Source: Bacilli bacterium
GTDB lineage: Bacteria > Bacillota_I > Bacilli_A > RF39 > UBA660
Length of the DNA stretch: 64,000 nt
Reading direction: 5' to 3'
Assembly (NCBI GenBank): GCA_028694645.1
Contig: JAQVKM010000005.1
Coordinates: 1-64,000, forward strand
Positions 32,675 through 41,578 of this stretch are shown piece after piece. The notes under the pieces are model-generated. The model searched no databases. It was not told the DNA's origin and worked only from the letters and a program-made list of their open reading frames with translations. Within the stretch, counting starts at the first letter, position 1, and each line of letters opens with the position of its first letter. The translations under genes and the position numbers were made by a program.

Positions 32675-33619
32675 TTATTTTCTCAACAATATTTTTTCAT
32701 TTTTAGTTTCTAATTTTTTAATTTCTTCGTTAGCTACTATTTTTAATTTAAAATAAATATTATTTTCTTTTTTATTGTTTTTAATAATACAGTCTTCAAT
32801 AACACTAATTGCTTTTGAATCTAATAATTCTTCTTTTTTATATCCTCTATTAGATATTGTTTTTTCATATTGATTTAAAGCAGAGGTTGCATAAAGTAGA
32901 AAAATATCTTCTTCTGATTGTTGAGATAATTTTTGTAAGTTACTAATTGTTCTAATTACTTGATCTATTTCTTCAATTGAAAAACCAGGATTATTATCCA
33001 TAACATCATAAATATATGGTGCATTATAATAAAACATATAACTTCTGTTATTTTTAACTATATACATTTCTTTTGTTTCTTCACATTTTAATTTTTGTAT
33101 TTCTAAAATTTGATTTACTTTATCACTATTTGAATTATTTGATCTTGAAATCTTTTCCATATCATAGTATTCTTTTAATTTTGTTTTATTGTATTCAACA
33201 CCTTTAAAATGAATAACTGCTTTTGATTCTGGATATATATAATCCTGATAATTGTTCTCAATTAAAAAGTTTTTTAAATTTCCATCATTAAATTCTAATT
33301 TTTCATATATTTCACCACTAAATGATAATAATTCAGTATTATCTTTATTTAATTTAATTTTAGAAAACAATTGATCATTTTCGTCATAATATTTACTACT
33401 AACTAGTGGAAGATTAATAAATATATCATCATAATCAAGTCTTATGGTTACTTCAGTATCATCCAAATCCAAAACAGAAGAATCAATATTAAATTGAGTT
33501 AATAAGTTTCTTAATTCTTGTTTGTTCTCACTTTCATTTAATAATCCTAATAAATTAAGTTTTTCATTCAAATCATAATTTGAATATATTTCACTTACAC
33601 TATATGAATATTTTTTCAT
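32675..33619 (-). CDS. Unrecognised 314-residue protein
   Basis: I do not recognise this family. From the ATG at 33619 (GGGGGG five nt upstream; an in-frame ATG 18 nt earlier is less likely) it encodes a soluble, acidic, Asn/Lys-rich protein with no signal peptide. A central segment (RSYMFYYNAPYIYDVM) and a helical C-terminus are the only distinctive parts. It is transcribed toward the small membrane protein and OLE RNA (gap 43 bp). Confidence 0.65.
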   Translation of the reverse strand: MKKYSYSVSEIYSNYDLNEKLNLLGLLNESENKQELRNLLTQFNIDSSVLDLDDTEVTIRLDYDDIFINLPLVSSKYYDENDQLFSKIKLNKDNTELLSFSGEIYEKLEFNDGNLKNFLIENNYQDYIYPESKAVIHFKGVEYNKTKLKEYYDMEKISRSNNSNSDKVNQILEIQKLKCEETKEMYIVKNNRSYMFYYNAPYIYDVMDNNPGFSIEEIDQVIRTISNLQKLSQQSEEDIFLLYATSALNQYEKTISNRGYKKEELLDSKAISVIEDCIIKNNKKENNIYFKLKIVANEEIKKLETKNEKILLRK

Positions 33620-33673
33620 TTTATCCCCCCAAAACATACTTATTATTATAAATTAAAATTATCAATTTTGCAA

Positions 33674-33699
33674 GAAAAAAGTATTGCTTATCAATACTT
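33674..33699 (-). terminator. Terminator of the giant prepilin gene
   Basis: AAGTATTG-ATAAG-CAATACTT followed by T6 on the minus strand, adjoining the stop codon. Confidence 0.75.
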
Positions 33700-36600
33700 A
33701 TGTTCCTAAATATGTTATTTTAGCATATCCATCTCCTGAATTACCAGTTGCATTTTTAGTTCCATCAGAAGATGTCATATAAGATGGGCTTGATGCTATT
33801 GAGGTAGTCCATTGATAACCATCACCATCTATCATAACAGTATTTGTAAATTTGTAATTTGTCCAAGAATAAGAGTCACTTATTGTTGATGCAGTGGTAT
33901 TTTTTATTGTTCCGTCAGCATTTACTCCAATACATCCAAAATGTCCAGAAATATATGAAGAACCACCAGTAGTTACACCACCAGCATAAGCTCCACCGGC
34001 TCCACCATACCAGCCTGCTCCGCCACCATTTGATGCCCAATTAGCATTAACAAAACCAGCTCCACCAGTGCCAAATATACCAGCTCCTCCAGGATTTGCT
34101 GTTCCACTTATCCCGCCGGCAATTTGTCCCGCTGGGGTTTGTGATTTATATGTTAAAGTATTAGATCCACCTGTACCATATTTTCCAAGCAAACCACCCC
34201 CAGATCCACCAGATGTGGCCCAAGTAGCAGTATCATAAATAGATGCTCCAGCTCCGCCAGCTGCAACAATAATTCTGGAACGCAAACTTGCAACATTATT
34301 CCAAGCTCCACTTACAGTTCTAACATCAGTAGCGCCACCTCCAGCTCCACCAGCTGCCCCATTACCGGCTCCGCCGCCATTATAACCGCCAGTTATTAAC
34401 ATCGCTTTACCACCTACATAAACATATAAAGTTGTATTAGCTGTTAAATAGATTTCACCTTTTGTATAAGCTCCTAAACCACCTGTAAATGTAGTATTTT
34501 TAGTAGTTCCTTGAGCCCCCCATAATTCAATTTTATAATTTCCACTATGTGGAGCAGTGAAAACTTGATAATTTCCATTATATCCATATGCCCATGTATT
34601 TTCATTTGCATATCTTGTATTTGTATAATTTGTTATAGTTTCTTCTTTAACTAATGTTATTCTAGCATATCCAGAATTTCCATTACCTGCAGATGAACCA
34701 CTTGTTAATTTGTTTGGTTGATTAATTTGATTTTCTTTTGTTGTTGTCCAATTATATCCATCACCATCAATCATTTTAGTGTTAGTAAATATATAGCCTG
34801 TCCATGAATATGCACTTCCTGTATGATTTCCAGATGAATCAATTGAATCGACTCCTAAATGTCCTGAAATATATGAAGAACCACCAGTAGTTACACCCCC
34901 AGCGTGAGCTGCACCAGCTCCTCCATACCAGCCAGCGCCTCCACCACCAGAAGACCAGCCGGCATTAACAAAACCAGCCCCTCCAATACCAAAAGTTCCT
35001 GCAACCCCTGGACTTGTTGTATTACTTACTCCTCCAGAAGCTATTCCTGCTTCTCTAAGTGATATATATGCTAAGGCACTAGATCCACCTGTACCATATT
35101 TTCCAAGCAATCCACCACCGGCACCACCAGTTGCAGCCCAAGTAGCTGTATCATAAATAGAGGACCCAGAACCACCACCGGCAACCATAATCCTCGATCT
35201 TAAACTATTTGTTTCATTCCAAACAGAACTTGAAGATGTGCTAACTGTTCTAATATCAGTAGCGCCTCCACCGCCTCGCCCAGTTGCATAACCAGCTCCT
35301 CCACCATTCCAACCGGCAACGGGAGAATATGTCGTTCCTCCAACATAAACATATAAGGTTGTATTAGCTGTTAAATAGATTTCACCGGTTGTATATCCAC
35401 CTAGACCACCAAGATATTGACCATTTGACCCTCCTTGAGCACCCCATAATTCAAATTTATATGTTCCATTTTTTGGAGCGGTAAATATTTGATAATTGCC
35501 ACTAAAATCATAAGCCCATGTTTTATTATTGTTATTTATTTCTTCAGTTTGCATCGCCTCAGATTTATAACTAGGAGTAGATAAACTTATCTTAGCATAT
35601 CCATTAGCTGAATTACCAGAAACATATCCTGATGCATTTTTGGCAGGCATTAAAATATTTGTTCCTCTAAATGTTGTCCATTCATATCCTTCTCCATCAA
35701 CCATTTTAGTATTTGTAAAATAATATCCTGTCCACGAATATGCACTTCCTGTATTAATCCCAGCTGAATTAATTGAACTACATCCTAAATGTCCAGAAAT
35801 ATAAGAAGAACCTCCAGTAATTGAACTACCAGCATATGACATTCCAGCACCACCATACCAGCCAGAACCGCCTCCACCAGCAGACCATGTTGATTGATAT
35901 CCAGTTCCACCCATTCCAAAACTACCATTAGTTCCAAAAGTTTGAATGTCATTTGCTTTACCACCACCAGATTGTGTAGCGGCTGTTGCCTTATAAGCTA
36001 TTGCGTTAGCTCCGGCTATTCCATATAACCCTTGAAGCCCACCACCAGCTGCTCCATAACTATACCAAGATGTTGTTTCATAAACAGAAGCCCCAGAACC
36101 TCCAGCTGCAACCATAATTCTTGATCTTAAACTGTTCGCATCATTCCAAACAGTAGCAGTTGCATTATTAACTGTTCTAACATCAGTAGCTCCTCCGCCA
36201 CCTCTAGCATTTCCGAACCCTGTTCCACCGCCATTCCAACCACCAGTTACTGTTGTAGGTTGTTGTCCAACATAAACATATAGTTTTTCTCCTTGATCTA
36301 AATATACTTCACCTTTAGTATATGCTCCTAAACCTCCTGTATATGTAGTGTTAACACTTCCTCCTTGAGCACCCCATAATTCAACTTTATACATCCCACT
36401 ATATGGTGCTGTAAAAGTTTGATAAGAACCTGTATAATCATATTCCCAAACAAGAGATGAATTAGAAAATTCACTTAATTGAACCCAAGTATCTGTATTA
36501 TAAACATACGATTCTTTTGGTTGCCATGTTCCATCTACATATTGCATTACACATGAAACACCAATTTTACTTTTATCATTTTTTATATATTTATCAGATG

Positions 36601-37225
36601 TACTATTTTGTACGATCCAAATATCTCCTTCATCTGGAGAAGTAATTCCTTCATTTGACACATAATAATTATTTATTTTAGTAGTATTTATAACTCCAAC
36701 ATATCCTTCATTAGAAGTAGCTGGCAATTCATCTACGGTTGTATATGCTTGAACATTTAGTCTTAATCCAATATAATTAGCAGCACCTGTTGTAATATAT
36801 CCATTAAAACTTTCATCAAAATCTTCAGTACATTTTCCTTCTGCTGTATTAATATCTGTACTAAGTAAAGTTTTAGTTGCATAATGTTCTCCATTATCAA
36901 TACATAAAGCAACTTTCCCATCACTTGTAAGTCTTACAAATCCATTTTTAACAGAACCTTTATATGTTAATTTACCATTAGAATCAGTTTGAACTCCATC
37001 TTTAATGGTAAAACTTAAATAGCTTTCTATATCATCCATATTTTTTGCATAAAACAAATTAGTTGTTTCTAATAATCCTTGAGCACTACTTCTTAATGCA
37101 TTAATTTTTACACTATCAATTATATTAATTACAATAGGAATAGTTACTAATGCAATAACAGCTAAAACAACTAGTATTCCAAGTAATTCCACTAAAGTAA
37201 ATCCCTTTTTATTATTTTTATACAT
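33698..37225 (-). CDS. Giant prepilin-like protein with three ALK/LTK-type glycine-rich modules
   Basis: The product is 1175 residues from the ATG at 37225, which GGAGG marks; an upstream ATG would add seven. It starts KKGFTLVELLGILVV (G^F site, Glu +5, membrane helix). A pilin body with two cysteines follows to about residue 140, then a linker with IWIVQNSTSDKY. From about 260 come three ~290-residue repeats, each with TFTAP..G.YK.ELWGAQGG, GGLGAYTKGEIYL, YVYVGG, GGGGATD(V/I)RTV, LRSRI(M/I)VAAGG, GGGLLGKYG, GGSSYISGHLG and a closing Y(A/T)(K/R)I. This is the pattern of the glycine-rich domain of ALK/LTK receptors (Gly_rich family). Gene has its own strong promoter and terminator. A pilus-tip adhesin or filament role is inference. 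Confidence 0.9.
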   Translation of the reverse strand: MYKNNKKGFTLVELLGILVVLAVIALVTIPIVINIIDSVKINALRSSAQGLLETTNLFYAKNMDDIESYLSFTIKDGVQTDSNGKLTYKGSVKNGFVRLTSDGKVALCIDNGEHYATKTLLSTDINTAEGKCTEDFDESFNGYITTGAANYIGLRLNVQAYTTVDELPATSNEGYVGVINTTKINNYYVSNEGITSPDEGDIWIVQNSTSDKYIKNDKSKIGVSCVMQYVDGTWQPKESYVYNTDTWVQLSEFSNSSLVWEYDYTGSYQTFTAPYSGMYKVELWGAQGGSVNTTYTGGLGAYTKGEVYLDQGEKLYVYVGQQPTTVTGGWNGGGTGFGNARGGGGATDVRTVNNATATVWNDANSLRSRIMVAAGGSGASVYETTSWYSYGAAGGGLQGLYGIAGANAIAYKATAATQSGGGKANDIQTFGTNGSFGMGGTGYQSTWSAGGGGSGWYGGAGMSYAGSSITGGSSYISGHLGCSSINSAGINTGSAYSWTGYYFTNTKMVDGEGYEWTTFRGTNILMPAKNASGYVSGNSANGYAKISLSTPSYKSEAMQTEEINNNNKTWAYDFSGNYQIFTAPKNGTYKFELWGAQGGSNGQYLGGLGGYTTGEIYLTANTTLYVYVGGTTYSPVAGWNGGGAGYATGRGGGGATDIRTVSTSSSSVWNETNSLRSRIMVAGGGSGSSIYDTATWAATGGAGGGLLGKYGTGGSSALAYISLREAGIASGGVSNTTSPGVAGTFGIGGAGFVNAGWSSGGGGAGWYGGAGAAHAGGVTTGGSSYISGHLGVDSIDSSGNHTGSAYSWTGYIFTNTKMIDGDGYNWTTTKENQINQPNKLTSGSSAGNGNSGYARITLVKEETITNYTNTRYANENTWAYGYNGNYQVFTAPHSGNYKIELWGAQGTTKNTTFTGGLGAYTKGEIYLTANTTLYVYVGGKAMLITGGYNGGGAGNGAAGGAGGGATDVRTVSGAWNNVASLRSRIIVAAGGAGASIYDTATWATSGGSGGGLLGKYGTGGSNTLTYKSQTPAGQIAGGISGTANPGGAGIFGTGGAGFVNANWASNGGGAGWYGGAGGAYAGGVTTGGSSYISGHFGCIGVNADGTIKNTTASTISDSYSWTNYKFTNTVMIDGDGYQWTTSIASSPSYMTSSDGTKNATGNSGDGYAKITYLGT
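33701..36448 (-). repeat. Three tandem protein-coding repeats (glycine-rich modules)
   Basis: Approximate module limits are 35579-36448, 34649-35518 and 33701-34597 (first to third in the protein). DNA similarity is clear but imperfect, so the copies are old or diverging. Modules 2 and 3 are more like each other (shared GGLLGKYGTGGS and FGxGGAGFVNAxW) than like module 1. Confidence 0.9.
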
Positions 37226-37263
37226 AAATTCCTCCATATAGTTCATCTATTATTAATATAATA

Positions 37264-37292
37264 AATATAACAAATTTAATCATTTATGTCAA
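37264..37292 (-). promoter_or_regulatory. Promoter of the giant prepilin gene
   Basis: TTGACA (37292-37287), 17 nt, and TATATT (37269-37264). It starts within one base of the suf terminator's T run. Confidence 0.8.
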
Positions 37293-37316
37293 TTAAAAAT
37301 ACCCCTATGGGTATTT
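37293..37316 (-). terminator. suf operon terminator
   Basis: AAATACCC-ATAG-GGGTATTT followed by T on the minus strand; the 5' arm includes the sufS stop codon region. Confidence 0.85.
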
Positions 37317-38508
37317 AAATTATCTCTTGTTTAATGTTTGGATTATTTAATATTTCAATTAATTTATCTATTTCTTTTTTGGTATTATAAAAAGCTAAAC
37401 TTATACGAACTGTATTTTTAATTTTCAATTCATCTTGTAGTATTTTTGCACAATGATTACCAGCCCTAACACATATTTTATATTTATTTAAATATATAGC
37501 TAAATCTTGAGCAAATATATCTTTATAGTTTATAGTTATAATACCAGAAGTAGCATTTGCATTATAAATAATAATATTGTTATTTTGCTTTAATTTATTA
37601 ATTGCATATATACGAAGCTCTTTTTCATACTCTTCAATTTTATTTAAACCAATATCATTAATGTATTCTATAATTTTTCCAAATCCAATTACTCCAGCAA
37701 TATTTTGAGTTCCAGCTTCTAATATATATGGTAAATCACTATATATTCTGGTTTTATCACTAGAAAAACTTGCATTCATTCCTCCGCCAAAAATAATAGG
37801 TTTCATATTACGTAACAAACATTTTTTACCATATAATATTCCAAGACCTGTTGGCCCATACATTTTATGTGCTGAAAAAGCTAAAAAATCAATATCTAAT
37901 TTTTGAACATCAATTATCATATGTGGAACACTTTGTGCTCCATCAATAACAACTAAAATATTTAATTCATGGGCATATTTAATTATTTCTTCAATAGGCC
38001 TTACATCCCCAATAACATTAGTTATATGAGCTAAACTAATTACTTTTGTTTTATCAGTAATTATTTGTTTTAAATTGTTTAATGTAACTTCATAATTGTC
38101 AGTTAAATCTATATATTTAATATTTAAATTTAATAATTCTGCCAATTCATACCAAGGTAATACATTAGATGCATGTTCACTTTTGGTAATAATTATTTCA
38201 TCTTCATTACTTAATACATTTTTAAAATAACCAAAAATTATTTTATTTAAAGAATCAGTAGTTCCACTAGTAAATATTATTTCATCTTTTTCTTTAGCAT
38301 TAATAAATTGTTTAACTAAATTTCTTGTATGTTCAAATTTATTATCCACTTTTAAACTTATGTCATAATCTCCTCTATGAGCATTAGCACTGTATTTATT
38401 ATAATAATCACTAGTTATTTCACTTAAAATTTTTGGTTTTAGCGAAGTAGCTCCATTATCAAAATAAATAATATCTTCATTTAACATATAAAAATCTTCG
38501 CGATTCAT
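37315..38508 (-). CDS. sufS: Cysteine desulfurase SufS
   Basis: SufS is a PLP enzyme that mobilises sulfur from cysteine for Fe-S cluster assembly. The product is 397 residues, normal length. The PLP lysine lies in FSAHKMYGPTGLG, and the active-site cysteine in VRAGNHCAKIL. The start follows GGAGGTG. It is the last gene of sufC-sufD-sufS, 4 nt after sufD. No sufU or sufB follows, unlike the usual sufCDSUB order of Bacilli. Confidence 0.95.
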   Translation of the reverse strand: MNREDFYMLNEDIIYFDNGATSLKPKILSEITSDYYNKYSANAHRGDYDISLKVDNKFEHTRNLVKQFINAKEKDEIIFTSGTTDSLNKIIFGYFKNVLSNEDEIIITKSEHASNVLPWYELAELLNLNIKYIDLTDNYEVTLNNLKQIITDKTKVISLAHITNVIGDVRPIEEIIKYAHELNILVVIDGAQSVPHMIIDVQKLDIDFLAFSAHKMYGPTGLGILYGKKCLLRNMKPIIFGGGMNASFSSDKTRIYSDLPYILEAGTQNIAGVIGFGKIIEYINDIGLNKIEEYEKELRIYAINKLKQNNNIIIYNANATSGIITINYKDIFAQDLAIYLNKYKICVRAGNHCAKILQDELKIKNTVRISLAFYNTKKEIDKLIEILNNPNIKQEII

Positions 38509-38512
38509 TAAA

Positions 38513-39298
38513 TCACCTCCAATATTTATTTATAATATTTGTTATTTTTTCGTCGCTTTTTTCATTTAAAAAGCCATGTATTAATAAATTAGTAGCTGTT
38601 GCTTCATCAATTCCTCTAGATTTTAAATAAAATAATTCATTTTCATCAAAAGATGTAATAAGAGCTGAATGATCTGCAATTACATCTTGTTCTTCTATTA
38701 ACAAATTTGGACTAATACTACATTTTTTATTATTTAAATTAATTATTTTGTTATATTGATTTAAAATACATTCTTTAATATTATTTTCTACTATACTTGT
38801 AACATTAAAATCAATAGAACCATCTAATATAGTTATTCCTTTATTACTAATTCTACTAATTGAACTAGGACAATTATGATATATTATTAAATTATATTTT
38901 TGTGCTTCTTTAGCTATAACTTTATTATTATATATAATTGATGCATTTTTGCCATTTAAATTTATAACATCTAATTCTTTTACATTAAAAACATCATAAA
39001 ATTTATTTATAATTAATTTACTATTTTCTAATAAGTTATAAGTATATTTAATTTTTAAATTATTTGATTCATTAATTTCATATATACTAGCTTCTACATT
39101 TGGATATAAAAAACAAGAAATATCTAATTTAAGTTCATTAGTGTTTTTATATGTTATTTCAATAGAAGTAGAACCAATAACATCTATTTTCACTTTACTA
39201 ACATCAAATATATCTAATTTATCAGATAAGGTAAGAGTTATTAAATCATCACTATCTAATAATTTAATATTTTCTTCTTCTACAATTATTTTATTCAT
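38513..39298 (-). CDS. sufD: SufB/SufD-family scaffold protein (short)
   Basis: The product is a subunit of the SufBCD Fe-S assembly complex. It is only 261 residues, against over 400 for B. subtilis SufD, having lost most of the N-terminal domain. The beta-helix core and the C-terminal family block are intact: IADHSALITSFDENELFYLKSRGID, then ATATNLLIHGFL. It overlaps the end of sufC by 8 nt and is followed 4 nt later by sufS. I call it SufD because of gene order; similarity alone does not separate SufB from SufD. Confidence 0.85.
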   Translation of the reverse strand: MNKIIVEEENIKLLDSDDLITLTLSDKLDIFDVSKVKIDVIGSTSIEITYKNTNELKLDISCFLYPNVEASIYEINESNNLKIKYTYNLLENSKLIINKFYDVFNVKELDVINLNGKNASIIYNNKVIAKEAQKYNLIIYHNCPSSISRISNKGITILDGSIDFNVTSIVENNIKECILNQYNKIINLNNKKCSISPNLLIEEQDVIADHSALITSFDENELFYLKSRGIDEATATNLLIHGFLNEKSDEKITNIINKYWR

Positions 39299-40073
39299 TT
39301 GTTGATACTTCTTTCATGTCATTAAAATCAGATAATTCATTTTTTATAAAATCATATCCTTTTTCTTCTAATATACTTACTAATGTTGCATCCCCACTTT
39401 TAATTATCTTACCATCCATCATTATATGTATATAATCCGGTTTAATGTAATCCAAAAGTCTTTGATAATGTGTTATTAATAAAATACCTGCATCAGAATT
39501 TTTAAAATAATCAATTACATTTTCACCAACTATTTTAAGAGAGTCAACATCTAATCCCGAATCAATTTCATCTAATATAATCATATTAGGTTTTAATAGT
39601 TTTAATTGTAAAATTTCATTTTTCTTTCTTTCACCACCAGAAAATCCTTGATTAACTGAGCGATGAATCATATTTTTATTAATTGATAATTCTTCACACG
39701 TTTTATCTAATTCGTTTATAAAGTTCATTAGTTTAAACGCTTTTCCTTCTTTAGTATGTAAAGCTGTTCTTAAAAAGTCAGCATTTGTTACTCCTTCAAT
39801 TTCAGGAGGCATTTGCATTCCTAAAAAAAGTCCCATTTGAGCTCTTTTTTCTATTGATAAATCATTAATTAATTTATCATCGAAATATATTTCGCCACTT
39901 AATATCTTATAATTAGGATCTCCCATTATTATTTTTGACAATGTTGATTTACCAGTTCCATTTGGTCCCATAATAGCATGTATTTCACCACTATTTATCT
40001 CTATATTAAAATCATTTAAAATCACTTTATTTTCAATACTAGCTTTTAAATTTTTAATTATTAATTTGTGCAT
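39291..40073 (-). CDS. sufC: Fe-S cluster assembly ATPase SufC
   Basis: SufC is the ATPase of the SufBCD complex. The product is 260 residues from the ATG at 40073, with GGAGATG upstream; an earlier in-frame start would add ten residues. Motifs: Walker A GPNGTGKST, a Q-loop region LGMQMPPEIEGV, signature FSGGERKKNEI, Walker B MIILDEIDSGLD, and H-loop LLITHYQRLLDYI. First gene of the suf operon, divergent from the HIT gene. Confidence 0.96.
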   Translation of the reverse strand: MHKLIIKNLKASIENKVILNDFNIEINSGEIHAIMGPNGTGKSTLSKIIMGDPNYKILSGEIYFDDKLINDLSIEKRAQMGLFLGMQMPPEIEGVTNADFLRTALHTKEGKAFKLMNFINELDKTCEELSINKNMIHRSVNQGFSGGERKKNEILQLKLLKPNMIILDEIDSGLDVDSLKIVGENVIDYFKNSDAGILLITHYQRLLDYIKPDYIHIMMDGKIIKSGDATLVSILEEKGYDFIKNELSDFNDMKEVSTNE

Positions 40074-40151
40074 ATTATCATCTCCACTTATATATTTTAT
40101 CATATTTATAATAAAATAACTATAAAATTTAGTTTTTTAAAATCGATATAG

Positions 40152-40180
40152 TTTACTCTTTTTTTTATTTATAATATAAT
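40152..40180 (+). promoter_or_regulatory. Promoter of the HIT-family gene
   Basis: TTTACT (40152-40157), 17 nt, and TATAAT (40175-40180), 6 nt before the GGAGATG ribosome binding site. Confidence 0.65.
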
Positions 40181-40198
40181 TATTATGGAGATGATAAA

Positions 40199-40561
40199 AT
40201 GAATTGTATTTTTTGTAAAATTATTAATGACGAAATTCCTTCATATATGATATATGAAGATGAATATGTTAAATGTTTTTTAGATATCAATCCTGATGTA
40301 AATGGTCATATGTTAATTATTCCAAAAAAACATTATTTAGATTTAAATGATATTGATAATAGTATCTTAATACATATTTTTGATATAGCTAGAAAAATGG
40401 AGTTATTATTAAAAAACAAATTAAATATTGATGGATTAACATTAATACAAAATAATGGAGATATTCAGGATGTCAAACATTTTCATTTACATTTGAAACC
40501 TTATTATAAAATAAAGAAAGATATTAAATCTGTAGAAGAAATTTATAGCATATTAAAATAA
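40199..40561 (+). CDS. HIT-family nucleotide hydrolase
   Basis: The 120-residue product has the Hint-branch start NCIFCKIINDEIPS (possible zinc Cys pair), the DINPDVNGHMLIIPKKHY region, and the histidine triad VKHFHLHLKP. Such proteins hydrolyse AMP-linked phosphoramidates or dinucleoside polyphosphates in the cytosol. GGAGATG precedes the ATG. Solitary gene with own promoter and terminator, convergent with the gene at 40577-41578. Confidence 0.94.
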   Translation: MNCIFCKIINDEIPSYMIYEDEYVKCFLDINPDVNGHMLIIPKKHYLDLNDIDNSILIHIFDIARKMELLLKNKLNIDGLTLIQNNGDIQDVKHFHLHLKPYYKIKKDIKSVEEIYSILK

Positions 40562-40586
40562 AGATCATTTTGATCTTTATTTTTTT
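40556..40586. terminator. Bidirectional terminator
   Basis: AAATAAAGATC-ATTTT-GATCTTTATTT with a T tail; it covers the stop codons of both convergent genes. Confidence 0.8.
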
Positions 40587-41578
40587 GTTTTAATATAATA
40601 ATTTTCAACATCGTCTATTGTTATTTCAATCTTATTATTGGACTTATCATATATAACATCTTTTTTATTTGTTTCATAATATAAATAGGAATTAATTATT
40701 TCATAAAATAAATTATTATCTTCTTCAACTATGTTAATGATATCTTTTAAATCATTTTTAATAAATAAAGTAACTATTTTATCTTCAATTTTATTTTTTT
40801 CTAAATTATTAACATGATCTTTTAAATATTTTGACCATTTATAATTATAAATAATTAAATTACTCATTTTTTCTTGATATTCTTTATTACATTTATTCTT
40901 CAAAAATAATAAATAATTTTTAATTTTTTCTATGATATTATTTTCTTGTATTTCTTCTTTTATTTGTTCATTTTTATAATTAACAAATAATTTTAAATCA
41001 TGTTGCGCAGAATAATGAGAAATATCAAGAACATTACCATCATGCATTTGACTAATAATAAAATCATCTTGAACATCTAAATTTAAATAACTTTTTCTTC
41101 TACTTAATTCATCATAATCATAAAATTCTAAAAAACAAATTATCAACTCATATAGTGTATCATGATCAATCATCTCAATATCAACTATTTTCTTCATATT
41201 ATCAAATATTGCTATAGTATCATTTGTATTCAATAGTGATTTTTCTAAATCATTTAAATATATATAAGAATCAGCATATAATATTCCCATTATTTTTCTA
41301 TAAATTTCTATATTACTAATTTCAAGATGATTTATAAAATCAATCATTTCATCAACAGCTAATAAATAAGAAATATCGTCTAAATATTCTTTCTTTTTAT
41401 TCTCATCTAAATTTATTTTTTTTGTATCATCATTATTAAAATCTAACATTACTTCTTTAAATACTGATGATGAAATATTTTCTTGCATTTTAATAAATTT
41501 ATCTGCAAATTGATTTCTTAATATATTATTAAAATTAACACATTCTTTATTTTTATGAGTAAAAAAAACATTAATCAT
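40577..41578 (-). CDS. Unrecognised 333-residue protein coupled to the M29-like gene
   Basis: The product is soluble, helical, and rich in Asp, Asn and Lys; no signal peptide or family recognised. Its ATG overlaps the TGA of the upstream gene (ATGA), so the two are translationally coupled. Its position is where the catalytic half of an M29 aminopeptidase would lie, but I see none of that domain's metal ligands or conserved blocks. A functional link to the upstream product is inference from coupling. Confidence 0.7.
   Translation of the reverse strand: MINVFFTHKNKECVNFNNILRNQFADKFIKMQENISSSVFKEVMLDFNNDDTKKINLDENKKKEYLDDISYLLAVDEMIDFINHLEISNIEIYRKIMGILYADSYIYLNDLEKSLLNTNDTIAIFDNMKKIVDIEMIDHDTLYELIICFLEFYDYDELSRRKSYLNLDVQDDFIISQMHDGNVLDISHYSAQHDLKLFVNYKNEQIKEEIQENNIIEKIKNYLLFLKNKCNKEYQEKMSNLIIYNYKWSKYLKDHVNNLEKNKIEDKIVTLFIKNDLKDIINIVEEDNNLFYEIINSYLYYETNKKDVIYDKSNNKIEITIDDVENYYIKTKK

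Noticed and set aside
35785-35967. A separate small membrane-like protein
   Set aside because: It is a frame shifted within the glycine-rich repeat gene, with no ribosome binding site.
33701-36448. CRISPR array or tandem DNA repeat
   Set aside because: Repeats are ~900 bp, imperfect, in one reading frame and encode glycine-rich protein modules; there are no short identical repeats with spacers and no cas genes.
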